Source: Streptomyces sp. NBC_00154 (GTDB taxonomy: Bacteria; Actinomycetota; Actinomycetes; Streptomycetales; Streptomycetaceae). From it: a stretch of DNA of 64,000 bases. The stretch lies in NCBI RefSeq assembly GCF_026342835.1, contig NZ_JAPEMI010000002.1, forward strand, positions 496,001 through 560,000. Reading direction: 5' to 3'. Positions within the stretch are counted from its first letter, which is position 1. Each line of letters begins with the position of its first letter. The notes under the pieces are model-generated. The model was not told where the DNA came from. It worked only from the letters and a program-made list of their open reading frames with translations, and did not search any database. Shown here piece by piece: positions 49,593 through 59,263 of the stretch. A program made the position numbers and the translations under genes.

Positions 49593-52500
49593 GATGGCCG
49601 TCCTGTTGCTCCGTCGTCATCGTCCCTGTTCCTGAGGGTGTCGCCGTCGTCGCGGTCCGTGGCGCGGACGTTGTCGGAGGGATCCGGCCGCGGCTCCGGC
49701 AGAGTGCACTGCGGGTCGAGGAGCCGGCAGATCACCGACAGCAGGCGGTCGACGTCCACCGGCTTGGGGACGTAGTCGTCCGCGCCGCTCTCGATGGCCT
49801 TCTCGCGGTCACCGGGCATGGCCTTCGCGGTGAGCGCGATGATCGGCAGGTCCGCGAAACGAGGTGTGCGACGGATCGCCGCAATCATCTCGTATCCATC
49901 CATTTCGGGCATCATGATGTCCATCAGCACCAGTGATACGTCAGGTGTCTGATCAAGGACCTCCAGGCCCTCGCGGCCGTTCTCCGCGTACTTGACACTG
50001 ATGCCGACGCGCCCCAGCACATGCGTCAGTGCGAAGACGTTCCGGATGTCGTCGTCGACGATAAGGATGCGACGGTCGGTCAGCACCCCGGCGAGGCGGC
50101 CACTCAGCCAGTCCCTGAGTCGAGTCGTCTCCGGCCAGCTGACACCGTCGTCGCTGCCGTCGGGCCGGGGTCCGGTGCGGGGCACGGACTCCTGGGGCCT
50201 GAACACACTGACCTGCGACGCGGGTCCGGGCTCGGCCGCGGGTCGGCCGGTGAGTGCGGTGAGTTCCGCGATGGCTCGGGTGGTGCTGCTCACGGGGCGC
50301 GCTTCCACCGCGGGGAGGGCGCCGGAGGGCGGACCCGCGTAATGCACGGGGACGTAGAGGGTGAAGGCGGAGCCGACGCCCTGTTCGCTCTCGGCGATGA
50401 TCCGGCCGCCGAGCAGGCCCGCCATGTCCCGGCTGATGGAGAGGCCGAGCCCGGTGCCACCGTATTTGCGGTTGGTGGTGCCGTCGGACTGCTGGAAGGC
50501 CTCGAAGATCTGGTCGAGCTTCTCCGGCGCGATACCGATTCCGGTGTCCTTGACGGTCAGAGCGATGACGGCGTCGGCGTTGCGCAGCGTCTCCTCCTCG
50601 AAGTCCGAGACCGTCGAGCGTTCGACGATCAGTTGCACTCCGCCGGACGAGGTGAACTTCATTGCGTTGGAGAGGAGGTTGCGGAGGATCTGCTGGAGCC
50701 GCTGCTCGTCCGAGAAGAGTTCGAGCGGTACGTTCTCGCCGACACTGATGTCGAACGACAGGCCGCGGTCCAGAGCGAGCGGCTGGAACGTCGCCCGTAC
50801 GTAGTCGAGCAGTTTGATCAGCGGCAGCTTCTTGGGATGCACATCCATCCGGCCTGCTTCGATCTTCGACAGGTCGAGGATGTCGTTGATCAGTTGCAGC
50901 AGGTCGGAGCCCGCGCGGTGGATGGTGACGGCAAACTCCACCTCCTGCGGGGAGAGGTGGTCGTCGGGGTTGTCGGCGAGGAGCCGCGACAGCACGAGGA
51001 GCGAATTGAGCGGGGTGCGCAATTCGTGCGACATGTTCGCCAGGAATTCCGACTTGTACTGGGAGGACGTGGCCAGCAGCGCCGCCTTCTCCTCCAGCTC
51101 GGCGTTGGTGAGCTGCAACTCGTCGGAGCGCTTGCGCAGTTCGGCGGTGAGGCGCTGGGATTCCGAGAGGAGGGACTCGGTACGGGAGTTGGCGATGATG
51201 GTGTTGATGGAGACACCGATGGTGTTCACGAACTGGTCGACGAAGGCGAGGTGGACCTCGCTGAAGCTGCTGAACGAGGCCAGTTCGATGACTCCGAGCA
51301 CCCGGTCCTCGAAGAGGATCGGCAGGATGACGACGCTGGCCGGGGGCGCGGCGCCGAGGCCCGAACTGATGGTGATGTATTCGGTGGGGACCGCCTCGAT
51401 GAGAATTCGCCGTTTCTCCGTGGCGGCCTGGGTGATCAGACCCCAGCCAGGGGTGTCGAGGCTGAGCCGGGTACGCCGGCGGCGGCCTTCGGGCTGGCCG
51501 GTGCCGTAGCCGGCCAGGAGCTCGAGGTCCTCGCCGGGCTCCGCGCCCGCTTCTGCCAGGAAGAACGCTCCGTACTGGGCGTTCACCAGAGGGGTCAGCT
51601 CGCGCAGGATCAGGTCGGCGACCTCGACCAGGTCGCGGTGGCCCTGCATGAGTCCCGCGATACGGGTCAGGTTGGACTCCAGCCAGTCCTTGGCCCGGGT
51701 GGTCTCACGGAGATTCGCCACCATGAGGTTGATGTTGTTCTTCAGGGCGGCGACCTCGCCCTGGGCCTCCACCGAGATGGAGCCGGACATGTCGCCCTGC
51801 GTGACGGCGCTGGCGACCTCGGCGATCGCGCGCACCTGGGTGGTCAGGTTCAGTGCCAGCTCATTGACGCTGGTGGTCAGCCGCTTCCACGTGCCGAAGA
51901 CACCCTCCACCCGGGCCTGGCCGCCCAGCTGCCCCTCGCTGCCCACCTCGCGGGCCACTCGTGTCACCTCGGAGGCGAACGAGGAGAGCGTGTCGACCAT
52001 GGTGTTGATCGTGGACTTGAGTTCCAGGATCTCGCCGCGCGCGTCCACGTCGATCTTCTTCGACAGGTCGCCCTCCGCGACGGCGGTGGCGACCTGGGCG
52101 ATGTTGCGGACCTGGGAGGTGAGGTTGTCGGCCATGAAGTTGACGTTGTCGGTGAGGTTCTTCCATACGCCCGAGACACCGTGGACCTGGGCCTGGCCGC
52201 CCAGTCGCCCGTCGGTGCCGACCTCGCGGGCCACCCTGGTCACCTCGTCGGCGAAAGCCCTCAGCTGCTGGACCATCGTGTTGACGGTGTCCTTCAGCTC
52301 CAGGATCTCGCCGCGCGCGTCGACATCGATCTTCTTCGACAGGTCACCGTTGGCGACGGCGGTGGTCACCTGGGCGATGTTGCGGACCTGGGAGGTGAGG
52401 TTGAGCGCCATGCGGTTGACGTTGTCGGTGAGGTCCTTCCAGACCCCGGAAGCGCCCCTGACCTGTGCCTGACCGCCGAGGTTGCCCTCGGTGCCGACCT

Positions 52501-53866
52501 CGCGGGCGACGCGTGTGACCTCGTCGGCGAAGGCGGAGAGCTGGTCGACCATGGTGTTGATCGTCGACTTGAGCTCCAGGATCTCTCCCTTGGCCTCCAC
52601 GGTGATGGTCTTACCGAGGTCGCCCTCCGCGACGGCGGTGGCGACCTGGGCGATGTTGCGGACCTGGGAGGTGAGGTTGTCGGCCATGAAGTTGACGTTG
52701 TCGGTGAGGTCCTTCCAGACCCCGGACACGCCCCTGACGTGGGCGCGGCCGCCGAGCTGGCCCTCGGTGCCGACCTCGCGGGCGACGCGTGTGACCTCGT
52801 CGGCGAAGGCGGAGAGCTGGTCGACCATGGTGTTGATCGTCGACTTCAGCTGCAGGATCTCGCCCCGCGCGTCCACAGTGATCTTCTGACTGAGGTCGCC
52901 GTTGGCGACGGCGGTGGTCACCTGGGCGATGTTGCGGACCTGGGACGTCAGGTTCGACGCCATGAAGTTGACGTTGTCGGTGAGGTCCTTCCAGACCCCG
53001 GACACGCCCCTGACCTGGGCGCGACCGCCGAGCTGGCCCTCGGTGCCGACCTCGCGGGCGACGCGGGTGACCTCGTCGGCGAACGCCCGCAGCTGGTCGA
53101 CCATGGTGTTGACCGTGAGCTTCAGCTCCAGCAGCTCGCCGGTGGCTTCGACCGTCACCTGCTGTGTCAGGTCGCCGCGTGCCACCGCCGTCGTCACGAC
53201 CGCGATGTCCCGCACCTGCGCCGTCAGCCGGGACGCCATCGTATTGACAGCTTCGGTCACATGGAGCCAGTCGCCCGACAGTCCCTGTGCCTTCGCCCGG
53301 CCGCCGAGGCGCCCCTCGGTGCCGACCTCGCGGGCGACCCGGGTCACCTCACCGGTGAAGAGCGATAGCTGGTCCACCATGCGGTTCACGCCGATGCCCA
53401 GGCGCCGCAGGTCACCGCGGAGCTGGCGGCTTCCGTCGTGCAGATCGACGTGCTGGGTCAGATCGCCGTCCGCGACGGCGTCGAGCACCCGGGTGGCCTT
53501 CGCGACGGGTACCACCAGCGCTTCGAGCACCGTATTGGCGGCCTCGATGTTCGTCGTCCAGGTACCCGTGCCGGGACTCGCCGAAATCCGCTCGTCCAGC
53601 CGTCCCTGTCGGATGATCTCGTGGCGCACCCGCTGGAGCTCCGAGGCGAGATGTGCGTTCCGCGCGACGATCTGTTGGAACACCCCGGCCATTTCCGCCA
53701 GGACCCCGTCCGGCACGACGGCGCCCTGTTTCTCCGGGTCCTCCACCCGCGCTGTGAAATCACCGTCGCACAGGGCCTTCATCGCGCCGAGCAAAGGGCG
53801 CAGATCGCTCGTACGAACCCACTGCCCGTCTGGCTCCGTGACGGGTCGGGTCGGGTCCAGTGTCAT
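49589..53866 (-). CDS. HAMP-array hybrid histidine kinase (OsaA/NIK1-like)
   Basis: 1425 residues from the ATG at 53866, with GGAGGG 7 bases before it; an ATG at 53899 is upstream. A poly-HAMP array spans about 130-715, then GAF (about 742-880), HisKA with NMSHELRTPLNSLL (about 942), HATPase with DTGIGIAPEKLDQIF and KYGGTGLGLSISR (about 1058-1165), and a C-terminal receiver with VLMDIMMPEMDGYEM (about 1265-1390). There is no membrane segment. This layout is that of fungal group III osmosensing kinases and Streptomyces OsaA. The receiver partner overlaps downstream. Fungal relatives sense osmotic stress; sensing through the HAMP array is assumed here. Confidence 0.9.
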   Translation of the reverse strand: MTLDPTRPVTEPDGQWVRTSDLRPLLGAMKALCDGDFTARVEDPEKQGAVVPDGVLAEMAGVFQQIVARNAHLASELQRVRHEIIRQGRLDERISASPGTGTWTTNIEAANTVLEALVVPVAKATRVLDAVADGDLTQHVDLHDGSRQLRGDLRRLGIGVNRMVDQLSLFTGEVTRVAREVGTEGRLGGRAKAQGLSGDWLHVTEAVNTMASRLTAQVRDIAVVTTAVARGDLTQQVTVEATGELLELKLTVNTMVDQLRAFADEVTRVAREVGTEGQLGGRAQVRGVSGVWKDLTDNVNFMASNLTSQVRNIAQVTTAVANGDLSQKITVDARGEILQLKSTINTMVDQLSAFADEVTRVAREVGTEGQLGGRAHVRGVSGVWKDLTDNVNFMADNLTSQVRNIAQVATAVAEGDLGKTITVEAKGEILELKSTINTMVDQLSAFADEVTRVAREVGTEGNLGGQAQVRGASGVWKDLTDNVNRMALNLTSQVRNIAQVTTAVANGDLSKKIDVDARGEILELKDTVNTMVQQLRAFADEVTRVAREVGTDGRLGGQAQVHGVSGVWKNLTDNVNFMADNLTSQVRNIAQVATAVAEGDLSKKIDVDARGEILELKSTINTMVDTLSSFASEVTRVAREVGSEGQLGGQARVEGVFGTWKRLTTSVNELALNLTTQVRAIAEVASAVTQGDMSGSISVEAQGEVAALKNNINLMVANLRETTRAKDWLESNLTRIAGLMQGHRDLVEVADLILRELTPLVNAQYGAFFLAEAGAEPGEDLELLAGYGTGQPEGRRRRTRLSLDTPGWGLITQAATEKRRILIEAVPTEYITISSGLGAAPPASVVILPILFEDRVLGVIELASFSSFSEVHLAFVDQFVNTIGVSINTIIANSRTESLLSESQRLTAELRKRSDELQLTNAELEEKAALLATSSQYKSEFLANMSHELRTPLNSLLVLSRLLADNPDDHLSPQEVEFAVTIHRAGSDLLQLINDILDLSKIEAGRMDVHPKKLPLIKLLDYVRATFQPLALDRGLSFDISVGENVPLELFSDEQRLQQILRNLLSNAMKFTSSGGVQLIVERSTVSDFEEETLRNADAVIALTVKDTGIGIAPEKLDQIFEAFQQSDGTTNRKYGGTGLGLSISRDMAGLLGGRIIAESEQGVGSAFTLYVPVHYAGPPSGALPAVEARPVSSTTRAIAELTALTGRPAAEPGPASQVSVFRPQESVPRTGPRPDGSDDGVSWPETTRLRDWLSGRLAGVLTDRRILIVDDDIRNVFALTHVLGRVGISVKYAENGREGLEVLDQTPDVSLVLMDIMMPEMDGYEMIAAIRRTPRFADLPIIALTAKAMPGDREKAIESGADDYVPKPVDVDRLLSVICRLLDPQCTLPEPRPDPSDNVRATDRDDGDTLRNRDDDDGATGRPS
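51740..53500 (-). repeat. Six tandem ~276-bp repeats encoding a HAMP array
   Basis: The peptide EVTRVAREVGT recurs six times at 92-residue spacing, each followed by a glycine-rich LGG motif and a WKDLTDNVN-type helix. The DNA repeats at 276 bases, and neighbours two units apart are closest (552 bases), for example 52071 and 52623, or 52347 and 52901. The most alike copies lie in the middle. The repeats are coding and expected to be prone to recombination. Confidence 0.85.
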
Positions 53867-53995
53867 GAAACACCCTCCGCCCAAGATCCATCGGTGCACA
53901 CCAGAGGTTCACTGGTCACGCATGTCATAGTATAAAGCGCACGAAAATACTGCTTTCTGGGCGTATTTGATGCACACGGGGGAAGAGGGGTTCCG

Positions 53996-55882
53996 TTGTC
54001 CGTACACGCGACCGAATCCGTGTCCAGGAAGGGGCTGCCGGCGAACCAGCTGGCGGCCGCCCGGGCGCGCGAATTCGTGTATGCGGCGCTCGAGGGGTGG
54101 ACAGCGCCCGCGAACGGGGACGGCGCGTCGGCCGCCGATGCGGCTCCCGGTGCGGCCGCGGCCCCTGCTCCGATGACGGTCCCCGAGGAGCTCGTCGACG
54201 ACGCCGTCCTGCTCGTCAGCGAGCTGGTCACCAACGCCGTCATGTACGCCGGCACCGATATCGACGTGGTCTGCCGCCTGGAGCGGAACCCGGCCACCCG
54301 GTTGGGTGTCGTCGTGGAGGTCGCGGACCGCCACCCCTCCAGGGGGGTACGCGGCGGCGCGGACACCCGGCGTGACGAGCCCGGCTACGGCCTCCAGCTG
54401 GTGAGCGCGCTCTCGGAGTCCTGGGGCGTGACCTATCGGCGGGCGGAGAAGAGGGTCTGGTTCCGGCTGGAGGCCGCGGAGCGAGGGGCTGCTGCGACAG
54501 ATTCGGCCGCCTCCGGTCCCGGTATCACCGATCCCGGTACCACCGGGCGCCACAGCGACGCACAGCTCCATGATGCAGGGCCATCAGTACATCCGGCGCA
54601 TGCCCAGGGGTACGCCGCCGAGTGGAGCGATCGTGGCGGCCCGTCGTTCCTCGCCGAGACCAGCGAACTCCTGGCAGGCCAGCTCGACGAGGCCATGGTC
54701 ACCGCGCTCGCGGCCCAGATGCTCGTACCCCGGCTCGCAGACTGGTGCGGCATCTGGCTGAGCATGCCGGGGAGAGGCCGACAGCTGTCCCGGGTCTGGC
54801 ATGCCGACGAGCAGCGCATCACTCCGCTGCGCGAGGAACTGGAACGGATTCCGCCGCCGTCCGCGGTCCGCATCGGGGGTACGCCCTGGCCGTGGCCGGA
54901 GAGTGCCGGCGTCGCCCATGCGGGCGGGTCGGCGTTCGCCTTCCCGCTCATCGCCCGCGACACCGACCAGGGTGTACTGCTGCTCGGCCGGGCCGGGCAG
55001 CCGCAGATGACCGACACCGTGGTGCGGATGGTCCAGGACGTGGCCCGCAGGGTCGCGCAGGCCGTGTACACCGCTCGCCAGTACACCCGGCAGCGCAGGA
55101 TCAGCGCCGCGCTCCAGCGCAGGCAGCTGCCGGCGACGCTGGCCAGGATCGTCGGCGTCGATACGGCGATCGTCTACGAGCCGCACGGCGAGGGGCAGAC
55201 CGTCGGCGGCGACTTCTACGACATCTTCCCGAGGGGTGAGAACCACTGGTGCTTCCTGCTCGGGGACGTACAGGGAAAGGACCCGGAGGCGATGTCCGTC
55301 ACCGGCCTGGCCCGCCACCTGGTGAGGCTGCTGGCGCGCGAGGGCCATGGCGTCGAGTCGGTGCTCGGTCGGCTGAACGCCGCCATGGCGGAAGAGAGCG
55401 CCGAGGCATTCGCGCTCGGCGCCGAGCAGACAGGTTCCCGCTTCCTGAGCCTGCTGTACGGGGAGCTGACGGTCGACCCGGGCGTGCCCGGAGCCCACTG
55501 CACGGTCGCCACTGCAGGCCATCCTCCGCCGCTGCATCTGCACGCCGACGGCAAGGTGGAACCGGCCTCCGTACCCCAGATGCTGCTCGGCATCGATGAG
55601 GGCGCCGAATTCCGGGCCGTCACCTTCGACCTCGCGCCCGGTGAGACGCTGTTGTGCGTGACCGACGGCGTCACCGAACGCCGCTGCGGAAACTGGCAGT
55701 TGGACGACAATGACGGTCTGGCCGATGTGCTCAGGCAAGGTATGGGACTGGGCGCGAAGGCACTTGCGGAGCATGTACGGCGGGCGGCGCACGACTTCGG
55801 GGCGGGGCCGGTCGAGGACGACCTCTCGGTACTGGTGCTGCAAGCAGTGGCGGGGGAAAAATCCTGTGCGAGGCAGACCTGA
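53996..55882 (+). CDS. RsbW-like ATPase, GAF and PP2C protein
   Basis: 628 residues from TTG 53996, with GGAAGAGGGG 5 bases before it. An ATPase domain (about 20-160) carries SELVTNAVMYAG and GYGLQLVSALS. A GAF-type domain (about 215-365) follows, then PP2C (385-620) with VGGDFYDIF, LGDVQGKDPEAM, TAGHPPPLHL, CVTDGVTERR and EDDLSVLVLQ. It is divergent from the HAMP-array kinase, the position osaC holds beside osaA, though it lacks the PAS domain of OsaC. In the PP2C loop the usual GKGPE has become GKDPE. It probably acts in anti-sigma partner switching. Confidence 0.87.
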   Translation: MSVHATESVSRKGLPANQLAAARAREFVYAALEGWTAPANGDGASAADAAPGAAAAPAPMTVPEELVDDAVLLVSELVTNAVMYAGTDIDVVCRLERNPATRLGVVVEVADRHPSRGVRGGADTRRDEPGYGLQLVSALSESWGVTYRRAEKRVWFRLEAAERGAAATDSAASGPGITDPGTTGRHSDAQLHDAGPSVHPAHAQGYAAEWSDRGGPSFLAETSELLAGQLDEAMVTALAAQMLVPRLADWCGIWLSMPGRGRQLSRVWHADEQRITPLREELERIPPPSAVRIGGTPWPWPESAGVAHAGGSAFAFPLIARDTDQGVLLLGRAGQPQMTDTVVRMVQDVARRVAQAVYTARQYTRQRRISAALQRRQLPATLARIVGVDTAIVYEPHGEGQTVGGDFYDIFPRGENHWCFLLGDVQGKDPEAMSVTGLARHLVRLLAREGHGVESVLGRLNAAMAEESAEAFALGAEQTGSRFLSLLYGELTVDPGVPGAHCTVATAGHPPPLHLHADGKVEPASVPQMLLGIDEGAEFRAVTFDLAPGETLLCVTDGVTERRCGNWQLDDNDGLADVLRQGMGLGAKALAEHVRRAAHDFGAGPVEDDLSVLVLQAVAGEKSCARQT

Positions 55883-55913
55883 ACGTCGCCGGGCAAGCCG
55901 AGGGGCTGCTCGC

Positions 55914-56103
55914 TCAGGCCCGATGGCCGTCGTCGAGAGCTTCGGACGCCGCGCGAAGTGACCCGTCGGCGGCGAGCAGTTCGCGCAACCCTTCCGGCCG
56001 GCCGGGCTGTCGCCGCCGATGCGACCGCGAGCCGCAGCCAGTCCCTGGCGATCCCGGCCTGCGAGAGCCGCTGGTCGGCGGTGCGGCGCTCTTTCGGGAG
56101 CGA
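55914..56103 (-). pseudogene. Possible frameshifted gene scrap
   Basis: Downstream of the amidohydrolase, one frame reads ERRTADQRLSQAGIARDWL then RLAVASAATARP. The next frame continues RPEGLRELLAADGSLRAAS EALDDGHRA to a stop at 55914. Joined by one shift at about 55998 they make a coding-like helical tail. I do not recognise a family, and there is no start codon. Confidence 0.25.
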
Positions 56104-56117
56104 GTTTGCGCCGAGTG

Positions 56118-57164
56118 TCAGGCGATGACACGGCCGCGCAGGATGATGCGACGGGGGTGGGGCAGCACTGAAGCGTTGAGGGTCGGGTCGGTGTCATAGG
56201 CGACGAGGTCAGCGGGGCCTCCGTCGACCAGTCCGGGCAGCCCGAGCCAGGAGCGGGCCGTCCACGATGCCGCGCCCAGAGCCGCGTCGGCCGACAGTCC
56301 GGCACGGGCCAGCCATTCGACCTCTGACGCGACCGTTCCGCACGGGAGGCTGTCGGTACCTGCAAGCACGGTGACGCCGGCTTCGTGCGCGGCCCTGATG
56401 TTGGGCATCATGCCTTCCCATCCGGCCAGCCACCAGTCCCGGCGGGCGCTGGGCTCTGCGGCGCGCCATCGATCGGCCCCGGCGCCGAAAACGCTGAGTG
56501 TCGGAACGAACGCGGTGCCTCGGGCGGCCATCAGATCGATCAGGCCGGGATCCAGGTGCATGCCGTGCTCCAGGCTGTCGACGCCGGCTTCAACGGCGTT
56601 GCGACTGCCGTCAGCGGTCTGGCAGTGGGCGGCCACCCGGCCGCCGATGGCGTGCACGGCCCGCACGACGGCGGCGAGGATCTCCTGGGGCAACGGCGGC
56701 TCGTCGTACTTCCAGTCGGCGATGACTTTGCACCATCCCGAGGACGACTTGGCTTCCTCGACAGCGGCATGAACCAGATCGGCCTCGCTCACGTCGCGCC
56801 CGACCCCGGGAAAGAATCGGCCGGGAGTGGCCAGCCAGCGTCCGGCCGAGTGGACACGCGGCAGGTCCGGATCCTCGTCCACCCAGCCCGGGATGGGCGC
56901 GGCAGACCCGGGTGTCCGGACCAGCAGAACGCCGGCGTCGCGGTGGTCGGACAGGTGCCGTCGGAGCACGTCGTCACTGAACGGGGCATCGAGGTCCTCG
57001 GTGCCCGGATGGGTGTGCACGTCGACCAGGCCGGGCAGCAGCCAACCCCCGTCGACGACGAGATCCGCGCCCGGGACCGGTTCGCTCCGCAAGCGGTCTC
57101 CATCGATCCAGAAGGACCGCTCCTCCCGCTCCGGCAACACGACGCCTCGCACCTGCAGCACCAC
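56118..57164 (-). CDS. Amidohydrolase-family metallohydrolase
   Basis: 348 residues from GTG 57164 with GGAGG 9 bases before it; TTG 57170 is closer to the same site. TIM-barrel amidohydrolase: GGWLLPGLVDVHTHPG supplies the two His, CKVIADWKYDE the probable bridging Lys, AAHCQT and LEHGMHLD the further His, and GTDSLP the Asp. It resembles imidazolonepropionase-like and proline dipeptidase-like members of the superfamily. The substrate is unknown. It is not in an obvious operon. Confidence 0.87.
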   Translation of the reverse strand: MVLQVRGVVLPEREERSFWIDGDRLRSEPVPGADLVVDGGWLLPGLVDVHTHPGTEDLDAPFSDDVLRRHLSDHRDAGVLLVRTPGSAAPIPGWVDEDPDLPRVHSAGRWLATPGRFFPGVGRDVSEADLVHAAVEEAKSSSGWCKVIADWKYDEPPLPQEILAAVVRAVHAIGGRVAAHCQTADGSRNAVEAGVDSLEHGMHLDPGLIDLMAARGTAFVPTLSVFGAGADRWRAAEPSARRDWWLAGWEGMMPNIRAAHEAGVTVLAGTDSLPCGTVASEVEWLARAGLSADAALGAASWTARSWLGLPGLVDGGPADLVAYDTDPTLNASVLPHPRRIILRGRVIA

Positions 57165-57373
57165 TTGCAACCGCCTCCTCGAACCAACGCGCCCATGACT
57201 TGGTCGATTTCGCCGATCCTACGAGGCGTTCGAGTTACCTTCCCCTCGGGTTTCGTATCAGCTGAGCAATCACCTGTGGAATCGGGTCATGGCCCCGGCT
57301 CCTCGCAGAACTCATACAGAGTGAGCGTTCGTGCGAGGGCCGGTCCACTCGTTGGCAGACACATACAGGGGAG

Positions 57374-58312
57374 TCAGCTGAAGGAGCGCCGGTAGGTCTG
57401 GGGGCTGACTCCGGTGGTGCGCCGGAAGCGGTCGCGGAAGGCGGTGGGCGATCCGAAGCCGACCTGGGCACCGATGCGTTCGACGGAGTGCCGGGTGGTC
57501 TCCAGAAGGTGCTGGGCCTGGCGGATACGGGCGCGGTGGAGCCACTGGAGCGGGGTGACCCCGGTCTGTTCGCGGAAGCGCCGGATCAGTGTCCGGGTGC
57601 TGACTCCGGCCTGAGCCGCGATGTCGGCGAGGGTCAGATCGCGACTCAAGTTGTCCTGGAGCCAGGTGAGCAGGGGTTCGAGCGCGGAGCCGCGCGGGGT
57701 GGGTATGTGGTCGTGGACGATGAACTGCGCCTGACCACCCTCGCGTTCGAGAGGGACGACGGACAGGCGTGCGGCGTCGGCGGCGACGGCCGAGCCGTAG
57801 TCGCTGCGGATCATGTGCAGGCACAGGTCCAGGCCGGCGGCGGCTCCTGCCGAGGTGAGGATCTGCCCGTTGTCGACGTACAGGACATCCGGGTCGACCT
57901 CGATGTCAGGGTGGGCGGCGGCCAGGAGGCCGGCCGCGATCCAGTGGGTGGTGGCGCGCAGGCCGTCCAGCAGGCCGGTGGCGGCGAGGGGGAAGGCGCC
58001 CGAGCAGATGGAGGCGATACGGGTGCCGTCCTTGGCCGCGGCGCGCAGCGCGTCGAGGACAGCGGGGGTGAGCGGGGCGGCGGGGTCGGCGGTGCCGGGC
58101 ACGATGATCGTGTCGGCGCTCTTGAGGCCGTCCAGCCCCCAGGGCGCGCGCAGACGGAAGGCGCCTGCGTCGATATCCGGCTGCTCAGCACACACGCGGA
58201 CCTGGTAGCCGGGGCGCCCGTCCGGGAGGCGGGTGCGGGCGAAGACCTCGATCGGGGTGGACAGGTCGAAGGGGATCACTTGGTCCAAGGCGAGAACAGC
58301 GACGGTGTGCAT
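57374..58312 (-). CDS. GlxA/FtrA-type AraC regulator with DJ-1/PfpI domain
   Basis: 312 residues from the ATG at 58312; the frame extends to 58333. Residues 1-185 form a class I glutamine-amidotransferase-like (DJ-1/PfpI) domain with VLALDQVIPFDLSTPIEVF and ASICSGAFPLAATGLL holding the elbow Cys. The C-terminal AraC pair of HTH (about 215-310) includes LTLADIAAQAGVSTRTLIRRF and IGAQVGFGSPTAFRDRFRR. The divergent operon at 58518 starts with a DJ-1/PfpI protein, so it is a likely target (inference). Confidence 0.9.
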   Translation of the reverse strand: MHTVAVLALDQVIPFDLSTPIEVFARTRLPDGRPGYQVRVCAEQPDIDAGAFRLRAPWGLDGLKSADTIIVPGTADPAAPLTPAVLDALRAAAKDGTRIASICSGAFPLAATGLLDGLRATTHWIAAGLLAAAHPDIEVDPDVLYVDNGQILTSAGAAAGLDLCLHMIRSDYGSAVAADAARLSVVPLEREGGQAQFIVHDHIPTPRGSALEPLLTWLQDNLSRDLTLADIAAQAGVSTRTLIRRFREQTGVTPLQWLHRARIRQAQHLLETTRHSVERIGAQVGFGSPTAFRDRFRRTTGVSPQTYRRSFS

Positions 58313-58517
58313 GGCCAGAACATACCTGCCCACCCTGCCGCAGACTCGGCTTCAGGGAACCATGATCGGTCGTTTACCCAGCTCAAGGCCCGTGGTCCGG
58401 CCGATGGCAATATCCCGTTGAAACATGTCACTAACGCCACTGGGCGGTCGAATGAAACGTGTTTAGCGTCGAGGTCTACCCGGTGCAGACCGGTCCCTCG
58501 TACGTGAAGGAAGTTGC

Positions 58518-59207
58518 ATGCATGCCCAGATCGTCCTGTTCGACGGCTTCGATCCGCTGGATGTCATCGCCCCCTACGAGGTGCTGTACGCCGGTGGAAC
58601 CGCCTCCGGCGGGGCGGTGAGTGTGGAACTGGTGTCCGCGGAAGGACCCCGCGCGGTGGTCAGCGGAACCGGGAGGTTGGCGCTGCAGGCGACGGCCGCT
58701 CTCGACCCCGACCGTGCGGGCCTGGTCCTGGTTCCCGGAGCCTCGGGCCGTGTCGGGGAGCCCGGCGAAACACCTGACCGGGAGGCCGGGACGGGCGAAC
58801 AGAAGCAGGACGAGCTCATCCCCGTACTGCTGGGCCGCACCTTGAACACCGAACTCCCGGCGCTGCTGAGAGCGGCTGTGCACAATCCGCAGGTGACGGT
58901 CGGCGCGGTGTGCGGCGGCTCGCTCGTGCTGGCCATGGCCGGCCTGCTCGAGGGCCGCCACGCCACCACCCACCACATGGGCCTGGACATGCTCGATGCC
59001 ACCGGCGTCCACGCGGTGCACGCCCGTGTCGTCGACGACGGCGACCTGGTCACCGGCGCCGGCGTCACCTCCGGGCTGGACCTGGGCCTGTACCTGCTGG
59101 AGCGCGAAGTCGGCCCCCGGATCGCCCACGCCGTCGAGGAGTTGTTCGCCCACGAGCGTCGCGGCACCGTCTGGCGCGCCCAGGGCCCAGCTCCCACCGG
59201 CCTCTGA
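58518..59207 (+). CDS. DJ-1/PfpI-family protein
   Basis: 229 residues; ATG 58518 has GAAGGAAG 5 bases before it. The DJ-1/PfpI fold: IVLFDGFDPLDVIAPYEVL start, LVLVPGASG loop, VGAVCGGSLVLAMAGLLEGRHATTHH with the nucleophile-elbow Cys and following His, and GLDLGLYLLE. Enzymes of this type include isonitrile hydratase and related hydrolases. It starts a run of genes (58518-60341) with no gap over 56 bases. Confidence 0.9.
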   Translation: MHAQIVLFDGFDPLDVIAPYEVLYAGGTASGGAVSVELVSAEGPRAVVSGTGRLALQATAALDPDRAGLVLVPGASGRVGEPGETPDREAGTGEQKQDELIPVLLGRTLNTELPALLRAAVHNPQVTVGAVCGGSLVLAMAGLLEGRHATTHHMGLDMLDATGVHAVHARVVDDGDLVTGAGVTSGLDLGLYLLEREVGPRIAHAVEELFAHERRGTVWRAQGPAPTGL

Positions 59208-59263
59208 CCATGCCCCTGCTCGGGCACCTGTTCACCGCACGCACCGTAAGGAAGTACAGCAGC

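Noticed and set aside
50021..53368. Very long open frame (over 1,100 codons) on the plus strand opposite the HAMP-array kinase
   Set aside because: It is the mirror of the repeated GC-biased codons of the kinase. It has no domain, no ribosome site and the same 276-base periodicity.
51740..53500. CRISPR or intergenic repeat array
   Set aside because: The 276-base repeats are in frame and encode HAMP domains; there are no unique spacers.
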